Part shown: in pieces, positions 57,776 through 64,000 of the stretch
Layout of the letters: each line of letters opens with the position of its first letter
Numbering within the stretch: the first letter of the stretch is position 1
Notes under the pieces: model-generated
The model's input: the letters and a program-made list of their open reading frames with translations, nothing else
The model's database searches: none
Told to the model about the DNA's origin: nothing
From: Cryobacterium breve
GTDB lineage: Bacteria; Actinomycetota; Actinomycetes; Actinomycetales; Microbacteriaceae
Length of the DNA: 64,000 nt
Assembly: GCF_004402375.1 (NCBI RefSeq)
Contig: NZ_SOGJ01000021.1
Span: forward strand, 754-64,753
Direction of reading: 5' to 3'
Made by a program: the position numbers and the translations under genes

Positions 57776-58423
57776 ATGGCATGGACGCGCGACGAAATGG
57801 CCGCAATCGCGGCTGAGGAACTCTGCGACGGCGACTACGTGAACCTGGGGATCGGTATCCCGACGCTCGTCGCCAACAACCTGCCCGACGGGGTGGCGGT
57901 CACGCTGCAGAGTGAGAACGGGCTGCTCGGCATGGGTCCGTTCCCGTTCGAGGGCGAGGAGGACGCCGACCTCATCAACGCCGGCAAGCAGACCGTCACG
58001 GTTCAGCCCGGCGGGTCGATCTTCGACTCGTCGGCGTCGTTCGGAATGATTCGGGGCGGCCACATCAAGGTCGCCATCCTCGGCGCCATGCAGGTGTCGG
58101 GCCAGGGAGACCTGGCCAACTGGACCATCCCGGGAAAGATGGTCAAGGGCATGGGTGGCGCCATGGACCTGGTCGCGGGAACGCCGCGCGTCATCGTGCT
58201 CACCGAACACACGGCCAGGGACGGGTCGCCGAAAATCGTCACCGAGTGCAGCCTCCCTCTGACCGGCCTGAAGGTCGTCGACCGCATCATCTCCGACATT
58301 GCCGTCTTCGATGTGACGGATGCCGGCCTCCTGCTGCGACGCCTGGCCCCCGGCGTCACCGCCGACGCGGTGCGTGCCGCCACAGAGCCGGACTTCGCCG
58401 TTGCCGCCGACCTGGACGGATGA
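57776..58423 (+). CDS. scoB: 3-oxoacid CoA-transferase, subunit B
   Basis: Beta subunit carrying the catalytic glutamate: [12 protein letters not shown] at about residues 43-54 (Glu in SENG). Other marks are [35 protein letters not shown] and [17 protein letters not shown]. The 215-residue length is normal. AAGGAGCAAGACC precedes the ATG. Together with subunit A it links 3-oxoacids to the succinyl-CoA pool. Confidence 0.94.
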   Translation: MAWTRDEMAAIAAEELCDGDYVNLGIGIPTLVANNLPDGVAVTLQSENGLLGMGPFPFEGEEDADLINAGKQTVTVQPGGSIFDSSASFGMIRGGHIKVAILGAMQVSGQGDLANWTIPGKMVKGMGGAMDLVAGTPRVIVLTEHTARDGSPKIVTECSLPLTGLKVVDRIISDIAVFDVTDAGLLLRRLAPGVTADAVRAATEPDFAVAADLDG

Positions 58424-58486
58424 GGTGGCCTCTGCGGCCACTGCCCACGCGGACTGATCGCCGCCGATATCGACTCCGGCCACGCG

Positions 58487-58696
58487 ATGTGGCCCGGAAT
58501 CATGGGTGCCGTCGAGGATGAATTCTTCGACGGGCCGGTGTGGGACACCAACGCCGGACCTCCCGGCTTCGCCACCTGGACGGCCGACCGCCTCGCGCCT
58601 GCGCCCGTTCCGTCCGGCGGCTGGAGCACCCAGAGCACCGGCGGATCGGCATCCGCTAGCATGTCGTCCGCCGGAAAGGCGTCACTGACGACCTGA
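58487..58696 (+). CDS. Possible small protein after scoB
   Basis: 69-residue frame beginning MWPGIMGAVEDEFFDGPVWD. The same frame is open without interruption back to the scoB stop at 58421, where it includes CGHCPRG. Codon use is GC3-rich like real genes, but there is no ribosome site, and the C terminus is Ser/Gly/Ala-rich. It may be a small gene, a decayed gene, or chance. The rest of the gap 58424-58780 has nothing else I can support. Confidence 0.3.
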   Translation: MWPGIMGAVEDEFFDGPVWDTNAGPPGFATWTADRLAPAPVPSGGWSTQSTGGSASASMSSAGKASLTT

Positions 58697-58780
58697 TCTC
58701 CTTCGACGCGGGTTTTCTCACGTAGCACTCGGGCCCTGCGCGACTCAGGGCAATCTGAGGCCGCATCGACCTGTCACGGA

Positions 58781-59614
58781 CTACCCCATGTGGCTGCGGG
58801 CGAAAGCGGATGCCGCGGCGACCTGCTCCGGCGCCGGGCGCACCCCGGTATAGCGTTCGAATTGCTCCGCCGCCTGCAGAGCGATGACCTCGGCCCCCGT
58901 GATCACTGCTTTGCCGGCCGCCCGCGCGGCCAGGATGAGTGGAGTCTCGGCGGGCAGGGCGACCACGTCGAACACGCAGGTCGCGGCGGCGATGGCCTCG
59001 GCAGAGTAGGACAGGTCACCCGCCTCGGCCCCGCCCTGCATCCCGATCGGGGTGACATTCACCAGCAACGGCGCGGAGAGGCCGTCCGGCTCGGCCGCCC
59101 AGCCGTAGCCGAGTTCGTGGGCGAGGTCCCGGCCTCGAACCTTGTTCCGCGCGATCAGGGTGCCGTGCTCGAACCCGGAATCGCGGAAGGCGGCCGCGAC
59201 GGCCTTGGCCATACCGCCGCTGCCGCGCAGCAGAAAGGGGGTGGCCGGGTCGATGGCCCGCGCACGGATCAGATCGGCCGCGGCGATGTAGTCGGTGTTC
59301 GAGGCCCGCAGGCACCCGTCGTCGTTGACGATGGTGTTGATCGACTGGATGGCGCTCGCCGAGGCATCCATCTCGTCGACCAGGGCGATGACGTCTTCCT
59401 TGAAAGGCATCGACACGGAGCAGCCACGGATGCCCAGGGCGCGCACGCCGCCGATCGCGGAGGCGAGATTGGTCGTGGTGAACGCCTTGTAGACGAAGTC
59501 GAGCCCCAGCTCGGCGTAGAGGTAGTTGTGGAAGCGTGTGCCGAAGTTGCTGGGCCGGGCCGCGAGGGAGATGCAGAGGCGGGTGTCTTTGTTGAGCAGG
59601 GGCTGCGGAGTCAT
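58781..59614 (-). CDS. Shikimate 5-dehydrogenase-like oxidoreductase
   Basis: 277 residues from the ATG at 59614. The N-terminal domain has RLCISLAARPSNFGTRFHNY (variant of the usual SxSP substrate motif), then KAFTTTNLASAIGGVRALGI, GCSVSMPFKEDVI with the catalytic lysine and SINTIVNDDGCLRASNTDY. The NAD(P) domain has LLRGSGGMAKAVAAAF and LVNVTPIGMQGG. It belongs to an AroE/YdiB-like branch whose altered substrate loop suggests another substrate (for example quinate-like). It stands alone beside the LacI gene. Confidence 0.85.
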   Translation of the reverse strand: MTPQPLLNKDTRLCISLAARPSNFGTRFHNYLYAELGLDFVYKAFTTTNLASAIGGVRALGIRGCSVSMPFKEDVIALVDEMDASASAIQSINTIVNDDGCLRASNTDYIAAADLIRARAIDPATPFLLRGSGGMAKAVAAAFRDSGFEHGTLIARNKVRGRDLAHELGYGWAAEPDGLSAPLLVNVTPIGMQGGAEAGDLSYSAEAIAAATCVFDVVALPAETPLILAARAAGKAVITGAEVIALQAAEQFERYTGVRPAPEQVAAASAFARSHMG

Positions 59615-59743
59615 GCGCTCAAGTCTAGGAGCGGGATGGAAGCGGTTCGAGACCGCCGAACCACGACAAGCGCTGCTAAAAATCAACAAAGAAGAACCGC
59701 ACTCATGGCTCAGCGACGTAAGTGCGCGACCCGACGCGACGGG

Positions 59744-60754
59744 TCAGCCTCCGGTGGACTCCCGCACGATCAGCTCCGGCTGGAACTCGATCTGCTCGTG
59801 CTCGAAGTCATCGCCGCCAGCGGCTTCGCGCAGCAGCAGGTCGACGGCCGTGTGGCCGATCAGCGTGCTCGGCTGGCGAATCGACGAGAGCGGCACTATG
59901 GCGGCCGCGGCGAAGGCAATGTCGTCATAGCCGATGAGCGCGACGTCGGCCGGAACCCGCACGTCGCCCAGCATGCTGAGGGCCTGCAACACGCCGATGG
60001 CGAGCAGGTCGTTGGCCGCGAACACCGCATCCGGACGGTCGGCGGGGTCGCGGGCGCGCAGTTGTTCGCCCGCGAATCGTCCTTGAAGCACCGAGAGCGC
60101 CTCCGTGTCGATCACTTCGAGGGAGACCCCCGGGTGCTCTCGCACGGCCTGCCGTGCACCTTCGAGCCGGTCAGCAACCTGACGGATGCTCTGCGGCCCG
60201 CCCACGAACGCGATCCGGGTGCGTCCGATCGCCGCCAGATGCTCCACGGCGAGATGCCCGCCGGCCACGTCGTCGACGGCCACGGAGGAAAAGCTGTGGT
60301 CGGCCGTCTTGCGGTCGACGAGCACGGTGGGCGTGCCGCGGGCGCGCAGGCGGGTGAGGCGGTCCCCGACGTCGCCGAGCGGGGAGATCAGCACGCCGTG
60401 CACCCGCTGCTCCTCGAACAGATCGAGGTAGGCACCCTCTCGGTCGAGGTTCTCGTCGCTGTTGCCGAGGAGCACAGTGAGGCCATCCTCGGCGGCCCTG
60501 GCTTCTGCGCCGCGCGCGACATCAGTGAAGAAGGGGTTGGCGACGTCGAGCACCACGAGCCCGATACTACGGCTGCGGCCGGCCCGGAGCTGGCGGGCGG
60601 CGTCGTTGCGCACGAACCCGAGCTCGGAGATGGCTTCCTGCACGCGTTCCACCGTGGCCGGGGCGACCTTGTCGGGGCGATTGAGGACGTTGGACACCGT
60701 GCCTACCGAGACTCCGGCCCGCGCGGCGACATCGCGCACGCTGATAGCTGCCAC
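59744..60754 (-). CDS. LacI-family transcriptional regulator
   Basis: 336 residues from the GTG at 60754 (AAGGGG five bases upstream; a GTG at 60760 is an alternative). HTH: SVRDVAARAGVSVGTVSNVL followed by NRPDKVAPATVERV, including the hinge. The periplasmic-binding-protein-like sensor domain follows with SIGLVVLDVANPFFTDVARG, VHGVLISPLGD, and RTRIAFVGGPQSIRQVADR. Divergent from a sugar ABC transporter and most likely its repressor; LacI-type palindromes are in the promoter region. Confidence 0.94.
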   Translation of the reverse strand: MAAISVRDVAARAGVSVGTVSNVLNRPDKVAPATVERVQEAISELGFVRNDAARQLRAGRSRSIGLVVLDVANPFFTDVARGAEARAAEDGLTVLLGNSDENLDREGAYLDLFEEQRVHGVLISPLGDVGDRLTRLRARGTPTVLVDRKTADHSFSSVAVDDVAGGHLAVEHLAAIGRTRIAFVGGPQSIRQVADRLEGARQAVREHPGVSLEVIDTEALSVLQGRFAGEQLRARDPADRPDAVFAANDLLAIGVLQALSMLGDVRVPADVALIGYDDIAFAAAAIVPLSSIRQPSTLIGHTAVDLLLREAAGGDDFEHEQIEFQPELIVRESTGG

Positions 60755-60805
60755 GGCCACCCCTTCTGACGCCCTGTGTGAAGTCTAGAACACCGGCTCG
60801 ACGTT

Positions 60806-60817
60806 TGAATCGAATCA
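60806..60817. promoter_or_regulatory. LacI-type operator near lacI-family gene
   Basis: TGAATCGAATCA, a dyad centred on TCGA that matches its complement at 10 of 12 positions. It lies 52 bp upstream of the regulator and could serve autoregulation. Confidence 0.45.
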
Positions 60818-60880
60818 GAGCACGTCACCCGCGCCAGGTCTCGGTTGAATCTCGTTTTGCGTCACAGAAAAATCTGACCG

Positions 60881-60941
60881 TTGACGAATGGGGGACACTC
60901 ACCCTATATTCGCTGAATACCCGTTTTATGAAACGATTCAT
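60881..60941 (+). promoter_or_regulatory. ABC-transporter promoter with LacI operator
   Basis: TTGACG (60881-60886), 18-bp spacer, TATATT (60905-60910). ATGAAACGATTCAT at 60928-60941 follows the LacI-family pattern TGAAACG-TTCA and lies about 10-25 bases after the expected transcription start. Confidence 0.7.
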
Positions 60942-60967
60942 CCCTCACTGTGGAGGCCCTCGACGCC

Positions 60968-62503
60968 ATGCAAACCGAATCCCTGCACGCGGGCGATGGG
61001 CCGCCCCGACCGCGCTTGGCCCTATCCGGGGCTGTCAAGGCCTTCGGGCCGGTTGTAGCCCTCGCCGACGGCAATATCGATATCCTTCCCGGTGAAATCC
61101 ACGCCCTGGTCGGCGAGAACGGGGCCGGCAAGTCCACCCTCGTCAAGATCTTGGCCGGGCTGTACCGCCTCGACGCCGGCGAATTCCACGTTGGCGGGCA
61201 GTCGGTGTCGTTCCGCTCTGTGGCCGACAGCAAGGCCGCCGGCATCTCGGTGATCTACCAGGAGCCCACTCTCTTCCCCGACCTCACGGTGGCTGAGAAC
61301 ATATTCATCGGGCGTCAGCCGAAGGGTCGGCTGGGCCTGATCAGCCGGGCGGCCATGCGCCAGGCGGCCCGCGATCTCTTCGACCAGCTCGGCGTGCGTA
61401 TCGATCCCAACCGGGTCGCCGAGGGACTGTCGATCGCCGACCAGCAGATCATCGAGATCGCCAAGGCCATCTCCCAGGGGGCTACCGTCCTCGTCATGGA
61501 CGAGCCCACCGCAGCCCTGTCGGGCGTCGAGGTGGAGCGCCTCTTCCAGGTGGCCCGCAATCTGCGGGCCCAAAGTGCGGGCATCCTCTTCATCTCGCAC
61601 CGCTTTGACGAGGTCTTCGCCCTCTGCGACCGCATCACCGTGATGCGGGACGGCCGCTATATCGCGACGCACGTCACCAGCACGGTGACCGTGGACGCCA
61701 TCGTGCACGAAATGGTGGGGCGCGACGTCGGAGCGCTCTTCCCCAAGGTTGTCGCCCCGGTGGGCGACACCGTGCTCTCGGTGAAAGGGCTCGGCCGTGC
61801 GGGCGTCTTCGCGGACGTGACCTTCGACGTCAGGGCCGGCGAAGTCGTTGCCCTGGCCGGGCTCGTCGGGGCCGGGCGCACCGAGGTGGCCCGCGCCGTC
61901 TTCGGCATCGACCCGTACGACCGCGGCACGGTCGAGTTCGCGGGCACGCGGCTCAGGCCGCACAGTCCCAAGGCCGCGATCGACGCCGGCATGGGATTCG
62001 TGCCCGAGGACCGCCGCAAACAGGGCCTCGTGATGAACCTCTCCGTTGGCCGCAACACCGCGCTGACTCTGCGCGACCGAGTCGCCCGGTTCGGCATCAT
62101 CAACGGGCGGGCCGAACGCGCGGCCGCTGTCGAGTGGAGCCGACGGCTGCAGGTCAAGACCACCTCGCAGGAATACGCCGTCTCCACCCTCTCCGGTGGC
62201 AACCAGCAGAAGGTCGTGCTCGCCAAATGGCTGGCCACCGACCCGAAGTTCCTGATCGTCGACGAACCTACCCGCGGCATTGACGTGGGCACCAAGAGTG
62301 AGGTGCACCGGCTCATCTCCGACCTCGCGAACCGGGGCATCGCCATCCTGATGATCTCGAGCGAACTGCCCGAGGTGCTCGGCATGGCCGACCGGGTGAT
62401 CGTCATGCACGAGGGGCGCATCACCGCCGAGCTGAGCCGAGCCGAAGCCACTCCCGAATCGATCATGCACGCGGCCACCGCGTCCCTGGAGCGTGCACAA
62501 TGA
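60968..62503 (+). CDS. Sugar ABC transporter ATPase (RbsA/RhaT-like, two ABC domains)
   Basis: 511 residues from the ATG at 60968; GTG at 60950 is an alternative. First ABC domain: HALVGENGAGKSTLVKIL, with the signature region reduced to GLSIADQQIIEIAKAI, and Walker B VLVMDEPTAAL. Second domain: a weaker P-loop (AGLVGAGRTEVARAV), the signature LSGGNQQKVVLAKWL, and FLIVDEPTRGIDVGTKSE. This double-domain pattern is that of carbohydrate uptake transporters family 2 (ribose, rhamnose, AI-2). The solute-binding protein gene is expected beyond the window end. Confidence 0.93.
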   Translation: MQTESLHAGDGPPRPRLALSGAVKAFGPVVALADGNIDILPGEIHALVGENGAGKSTLVKILAGLYRLDAGEFHVGGQSVSFRSVADSKAAGISVIYQEPTLFPDLTVAENIFIGRQPKGRLGLISRAAMRQAARDLFDQLGVRIDPNRVAEGLSIADQQIIEIAKAISQGATVLVMDEPTAALSGVEVERLFQVARNLRAQSAGILFISHRFDEVFALCDRITVMRDGRYIATHVTSTVTVDAIVHEMVGRDVGALFPKVVAPVGDTVLSVKGLGRAGVFADVTFDVRAGEVVALAGLVGAGRTEVARAVFGIDPYDRGTVEFAGTRLRPHSPKAAIDAGMGFVPEDRRKQGLVMNLSVGRNTALTLRDRVARFGIINGRAERAAAVEWSRRLQVKTTSQEYAVSTLSGGNQQKVVLAKWLATDPKFLIVDEPTRGIDVGTKSEVHRLISDLANRGIAILMISSELPEVLGMADRVIVMHEGRITAELSRAEATPESIMHAATASLERAQ

Positions 62504-63546
62504 CCACTGCCCCGACCCGGCCGCCCGGCACAGCAGAGCACACCGTCTCCGCGGTGCCATCCCGGCTGGGGGCCTTACTCCGCCTGCGGGAACTGCCCGT
62601 CACCGTGGCGCTGATCGCGCTGGTGACCATCACAACCGTCGTGAACCCGCTGTTCCTCAGCCCTCAAGGGGTCAAGGACCTGTTGCTGAACGCGACCATC
62701 GTGATCATCCTCGCTGCCGGTCAGGCCCTCGTGATCATCACCCGCAACGTCGACCTCTCCGTCGGTTCCGTTCTTGGCCTCGTCGCCTTCGGAACCGGCA
62801 CGCTATTCGTGACGGTTCCCGGCATCCCGATCGTCGTCGTGTTCCTGGTCGGGATGCTGCTGGGCGCCCTGCTCGGCGCAATCAACGGCCTGCTGGTGAC
62901 GGTCGCCAAAGTCCCCGCCCTCGTGATCACCCTCGGCACCCTCTATATCTATCGCGGCCTCAACAATGCCTGGGCTGGAGGCACGCAGTACTTCGCCGGC
63001 GATCGGCCCGACGCCTTCGGTGCGCTCTCGGTCGACACCGTGCTCGGCTTCCCCCTGATCACCCTGATCGCCATCGTCGTCGTTGTGATCGTCGCGGTCT
63101 ACCTGGCCGGCACCCGCGCCGGCCGGGACCTCTACGCGATCGGGTCTGACCCGGACGCCGCGAAACTGTTCGGCATCCCGGTCAGCCGCCGGGTGTTCCT
63201 GGCCTTCCTCACCAACGGGGTGCTCGCCGGACTCGCCGGGGTGCTGTACGCGAGCCGCTTCAACTCGGTCGGAGCCACGACCGGCAGCGGCCTCGAGCTG
63301 GCCGTCGTCGCCGCGGCGGTCGTCGGCGGCGTGGCCATCTTCGGCGGCAGCGGCTCGGTCGTCGGCGCGGCCATGGGGGCGCTGCTGCTCACCACCATCA
63401 CGAGCGCTCTCACGGCCCTGCGAGTCGACAAATTCTGGCAGGAAGCGATCGTCGGCGTGCTGATCCTCAGCGCCATCATCATCGACCGGATCGCCAGCGT
63501 GCGAACGGCCCGCAAGCTCCGAATCAGTGAGGCCCGCAATGTCTGA
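62500..63546 (+). CDS. Sugar ABC transporter permease 1
   Basis: 348 residues, eight to ten membrane helices, ATGA overlap with the ATPase gene. The RbsC/RhaP-type blocks are ATIVIILAAGQALVIITRNV and DLSVGSVLGLVAFG, followed by ALVITLGTLYIYRGLNNAWA, and GSDPDAAKLFGIPVSRRVF (the EAA-like loop contacting the ATPase). GVAIFGGSGSVVGAAMGALL is the C-terminal block. The order ATPase-permease-permease with a LacI regulator resembles rhamnose or AI-2 uptake loci; the sugar cannot be told. Confidence 0.92.
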   Translation: MTTAPTRPPGTAEHTVSAVPSRLGALLRLRELPVTVALIALVTITTVVNPLFLSPQGVKDLLLNATIVIILAAGQALVIITRNVDLSVGSVLGLVAFGTGTLFVTVPGIPIVVVFLVGMLLGALLGAINGLLVTVAKVPALVITLGTLYIYRGLNNAWAGGTQYFAGDRPDAFGALSVDTVLGFPLITLIAIVVVVIVAVYLAGTRAGRDLYAIGSDPDAAKLFGIPVSRRVFLAFLTNGVLAGLAGVLYASRFNSVGATTGSGLELAVVAAAVVGGVAIFGGSGSVVGAAMGALLLTTITSALTALRVDKFWQEAIVGVLILSAIIIDRIASVRTARKLRISEARNV

Positions 63547-64000
63547 GCCCGGCTCTTCCACCACCCGCAGCTCGCCCGTGACGCCGGCGGACAAGATATC
63601 CTCCCTTGACACCCGGCTCATCGACACCACCAAGACCCTGCCGACCGAGCCGAAGGGCCGCACCGGGGCCGCGCGCATCCTGCTCGGCCGCGACGCGATC
63701 ATGATCTATTTGCTGCTCGCCTTCGTGCTCTACGCGAGCATCGCGATTCCCCGCTTCGCATCCCCAGTAACGGTCGGTTTTCTGCTGCTCGACGTGATCC
63801 CGGTGCTCCTGATCGCCATGCCGATGACGCTCGTCATCATCACTGGTGAGATCGACCTCTCCGTGGCCAGCATCGCCGGTCTGACGAGCGCTCTGATGGG
63901 GGTGCTCTGGGAGTCCGGCCTTGACATCGGCGTGGTCCTGGCGATCAGCCTCTTCGCCGGGGTCGTGGCCGGGGCGTTCAACGGGTTCCTGATCGCGGTG
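63539..64000 (+). CDS. Sugar ABC transporter permease 2, 3' end missing
   Basis: The ATG at 63539 overlaps the previous stop by eight bases; 154 codons are visible and the frame runs off the window. A polar N terminus of about 55 residues leads to helices beginning IMIYLLLAFVLYASIAI, then VGFLLLDVIPVLLIAMPMTL, and the permease signature ITGEIDLSVASIAGLTSALM. The pair of non-identical permeases fits a heterodimeric sugar channel. Confidence 0.92.
   Translation, partial: MSEPGSSTTRSSPVTPADKISSLDTRLIDTTKTLPTEPKGRTGAARILLGRDAIMIYLLLAFVLYASIAIPRFASPVTVGFLLLDVIPVLLIAMPMTLVIITGEIDLSVASIAGLTSALMGVLWESGLDIGVVLAISLFAGVVAGAFNGFLIAV

Noticed and set aside
58790-60769. 659-codon plus-strand frame opposite the AroE-like and LacI genes
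   Set aside because: Both reverse-strand genes have strong family motifs; the plus translation is Gly/Arg/Asp-rich without motifs.

Overview
The window reads as high-GC actinobacterial DNA, most likely from the family Microbacteriaceae (a Cryobacterium-like genus is my guess; the sequence cannot fix the genus). Supports are the gene order tilS-hpt-ftsH-folE-folP-folB-folK-DUF3180-PH-PH-DUF2520-panC-lysS, GTGA/ATGA stop-start overlaps throughout, frequent GTG starts, ClpC with a ClgR-type box, and an actinobacterial sortase motif of LAxTG type.

Region 1 (1-32.3 kb) is conserved housekeeping DNA. It holds inorganic pyrophosphatase (cut by the window edge), tRNA-lysidine synthase, purine salvage, FtsH, a complete folate segment (GTP cyclohydrolase I, dihydropteroate synthase, dihydroneopterin aldolase, HPPK), PH-domain membrane proteins, pantothenate synthesis, lysyl-tRNA synthetase, cardiolipin synthase, glucose-6-phosphate isomerase, ClpC, an ArgA-type acetyltransferase, a 1629-residue secreted nuclease/5'-nucleotidase, a TPR-GGDEF diguanylate cyclase, RadA, and tRNA-Ser(CGA). 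Two copies of a long intergenic hairpin with the same outer arms (around AATTCGACGGAGAT) lie at 14.3 and 21.2 kb.

Region 2 (32.6-51.9 kb), just after the tRNA-Ser gene, looks accessory. It has a tightly overlapping cluster (33.1-38.9 kb) with a CDP-alcohol phosphatidyltransferase, MDR oxidoreductase, a PTPS-fold protein that has lost its catalytic residues, a GT4 glycosyltransferase, a methyltransferase, an LPG-synthase/flippase-like membrane protein and a RibD-C/DHFR-like reductase. This is my best candidate for an undescribed system, perhaps making a pterin-related glycoconjugate. Then come transposase remnants, two TetR regulators, an Lrp/AsnC regulator facing a decayed ornithine cyclodeaminase, and an intact arginine deiminase operon (antiporter, arcA, OTC, carbamate kinase). 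Next are a DUF4386 membrane protein behind a double operator, and an unusual SDR-alpha/beta-hydrolase fusion co-transcribed with a leaderless TetR gene. The operator motif GYGTAC-N3-GTACRC occurs both before the TetR gene at 40.9 kb and twice before the DUF4386 gene, so these two loci probably form one regulon.

Region 3 (51.9-64 kb) is catabolic. It has two tandem oleate hydratases with a divergent TetR, an IclR regulator facing a 3-oxoacid CoA-transferase pair with three matching TCCA-N5-TGGA sites, a shikimate-dehydrogenase-like enzyme, and a LacI regulator divergent from a sugar ABC transporter (ATPase, two permeases, the last cut by the window end) with a clear promoter and LacI-type operator.

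All function assignments rest on reading motifs and gene order by eye; no database search was possible.
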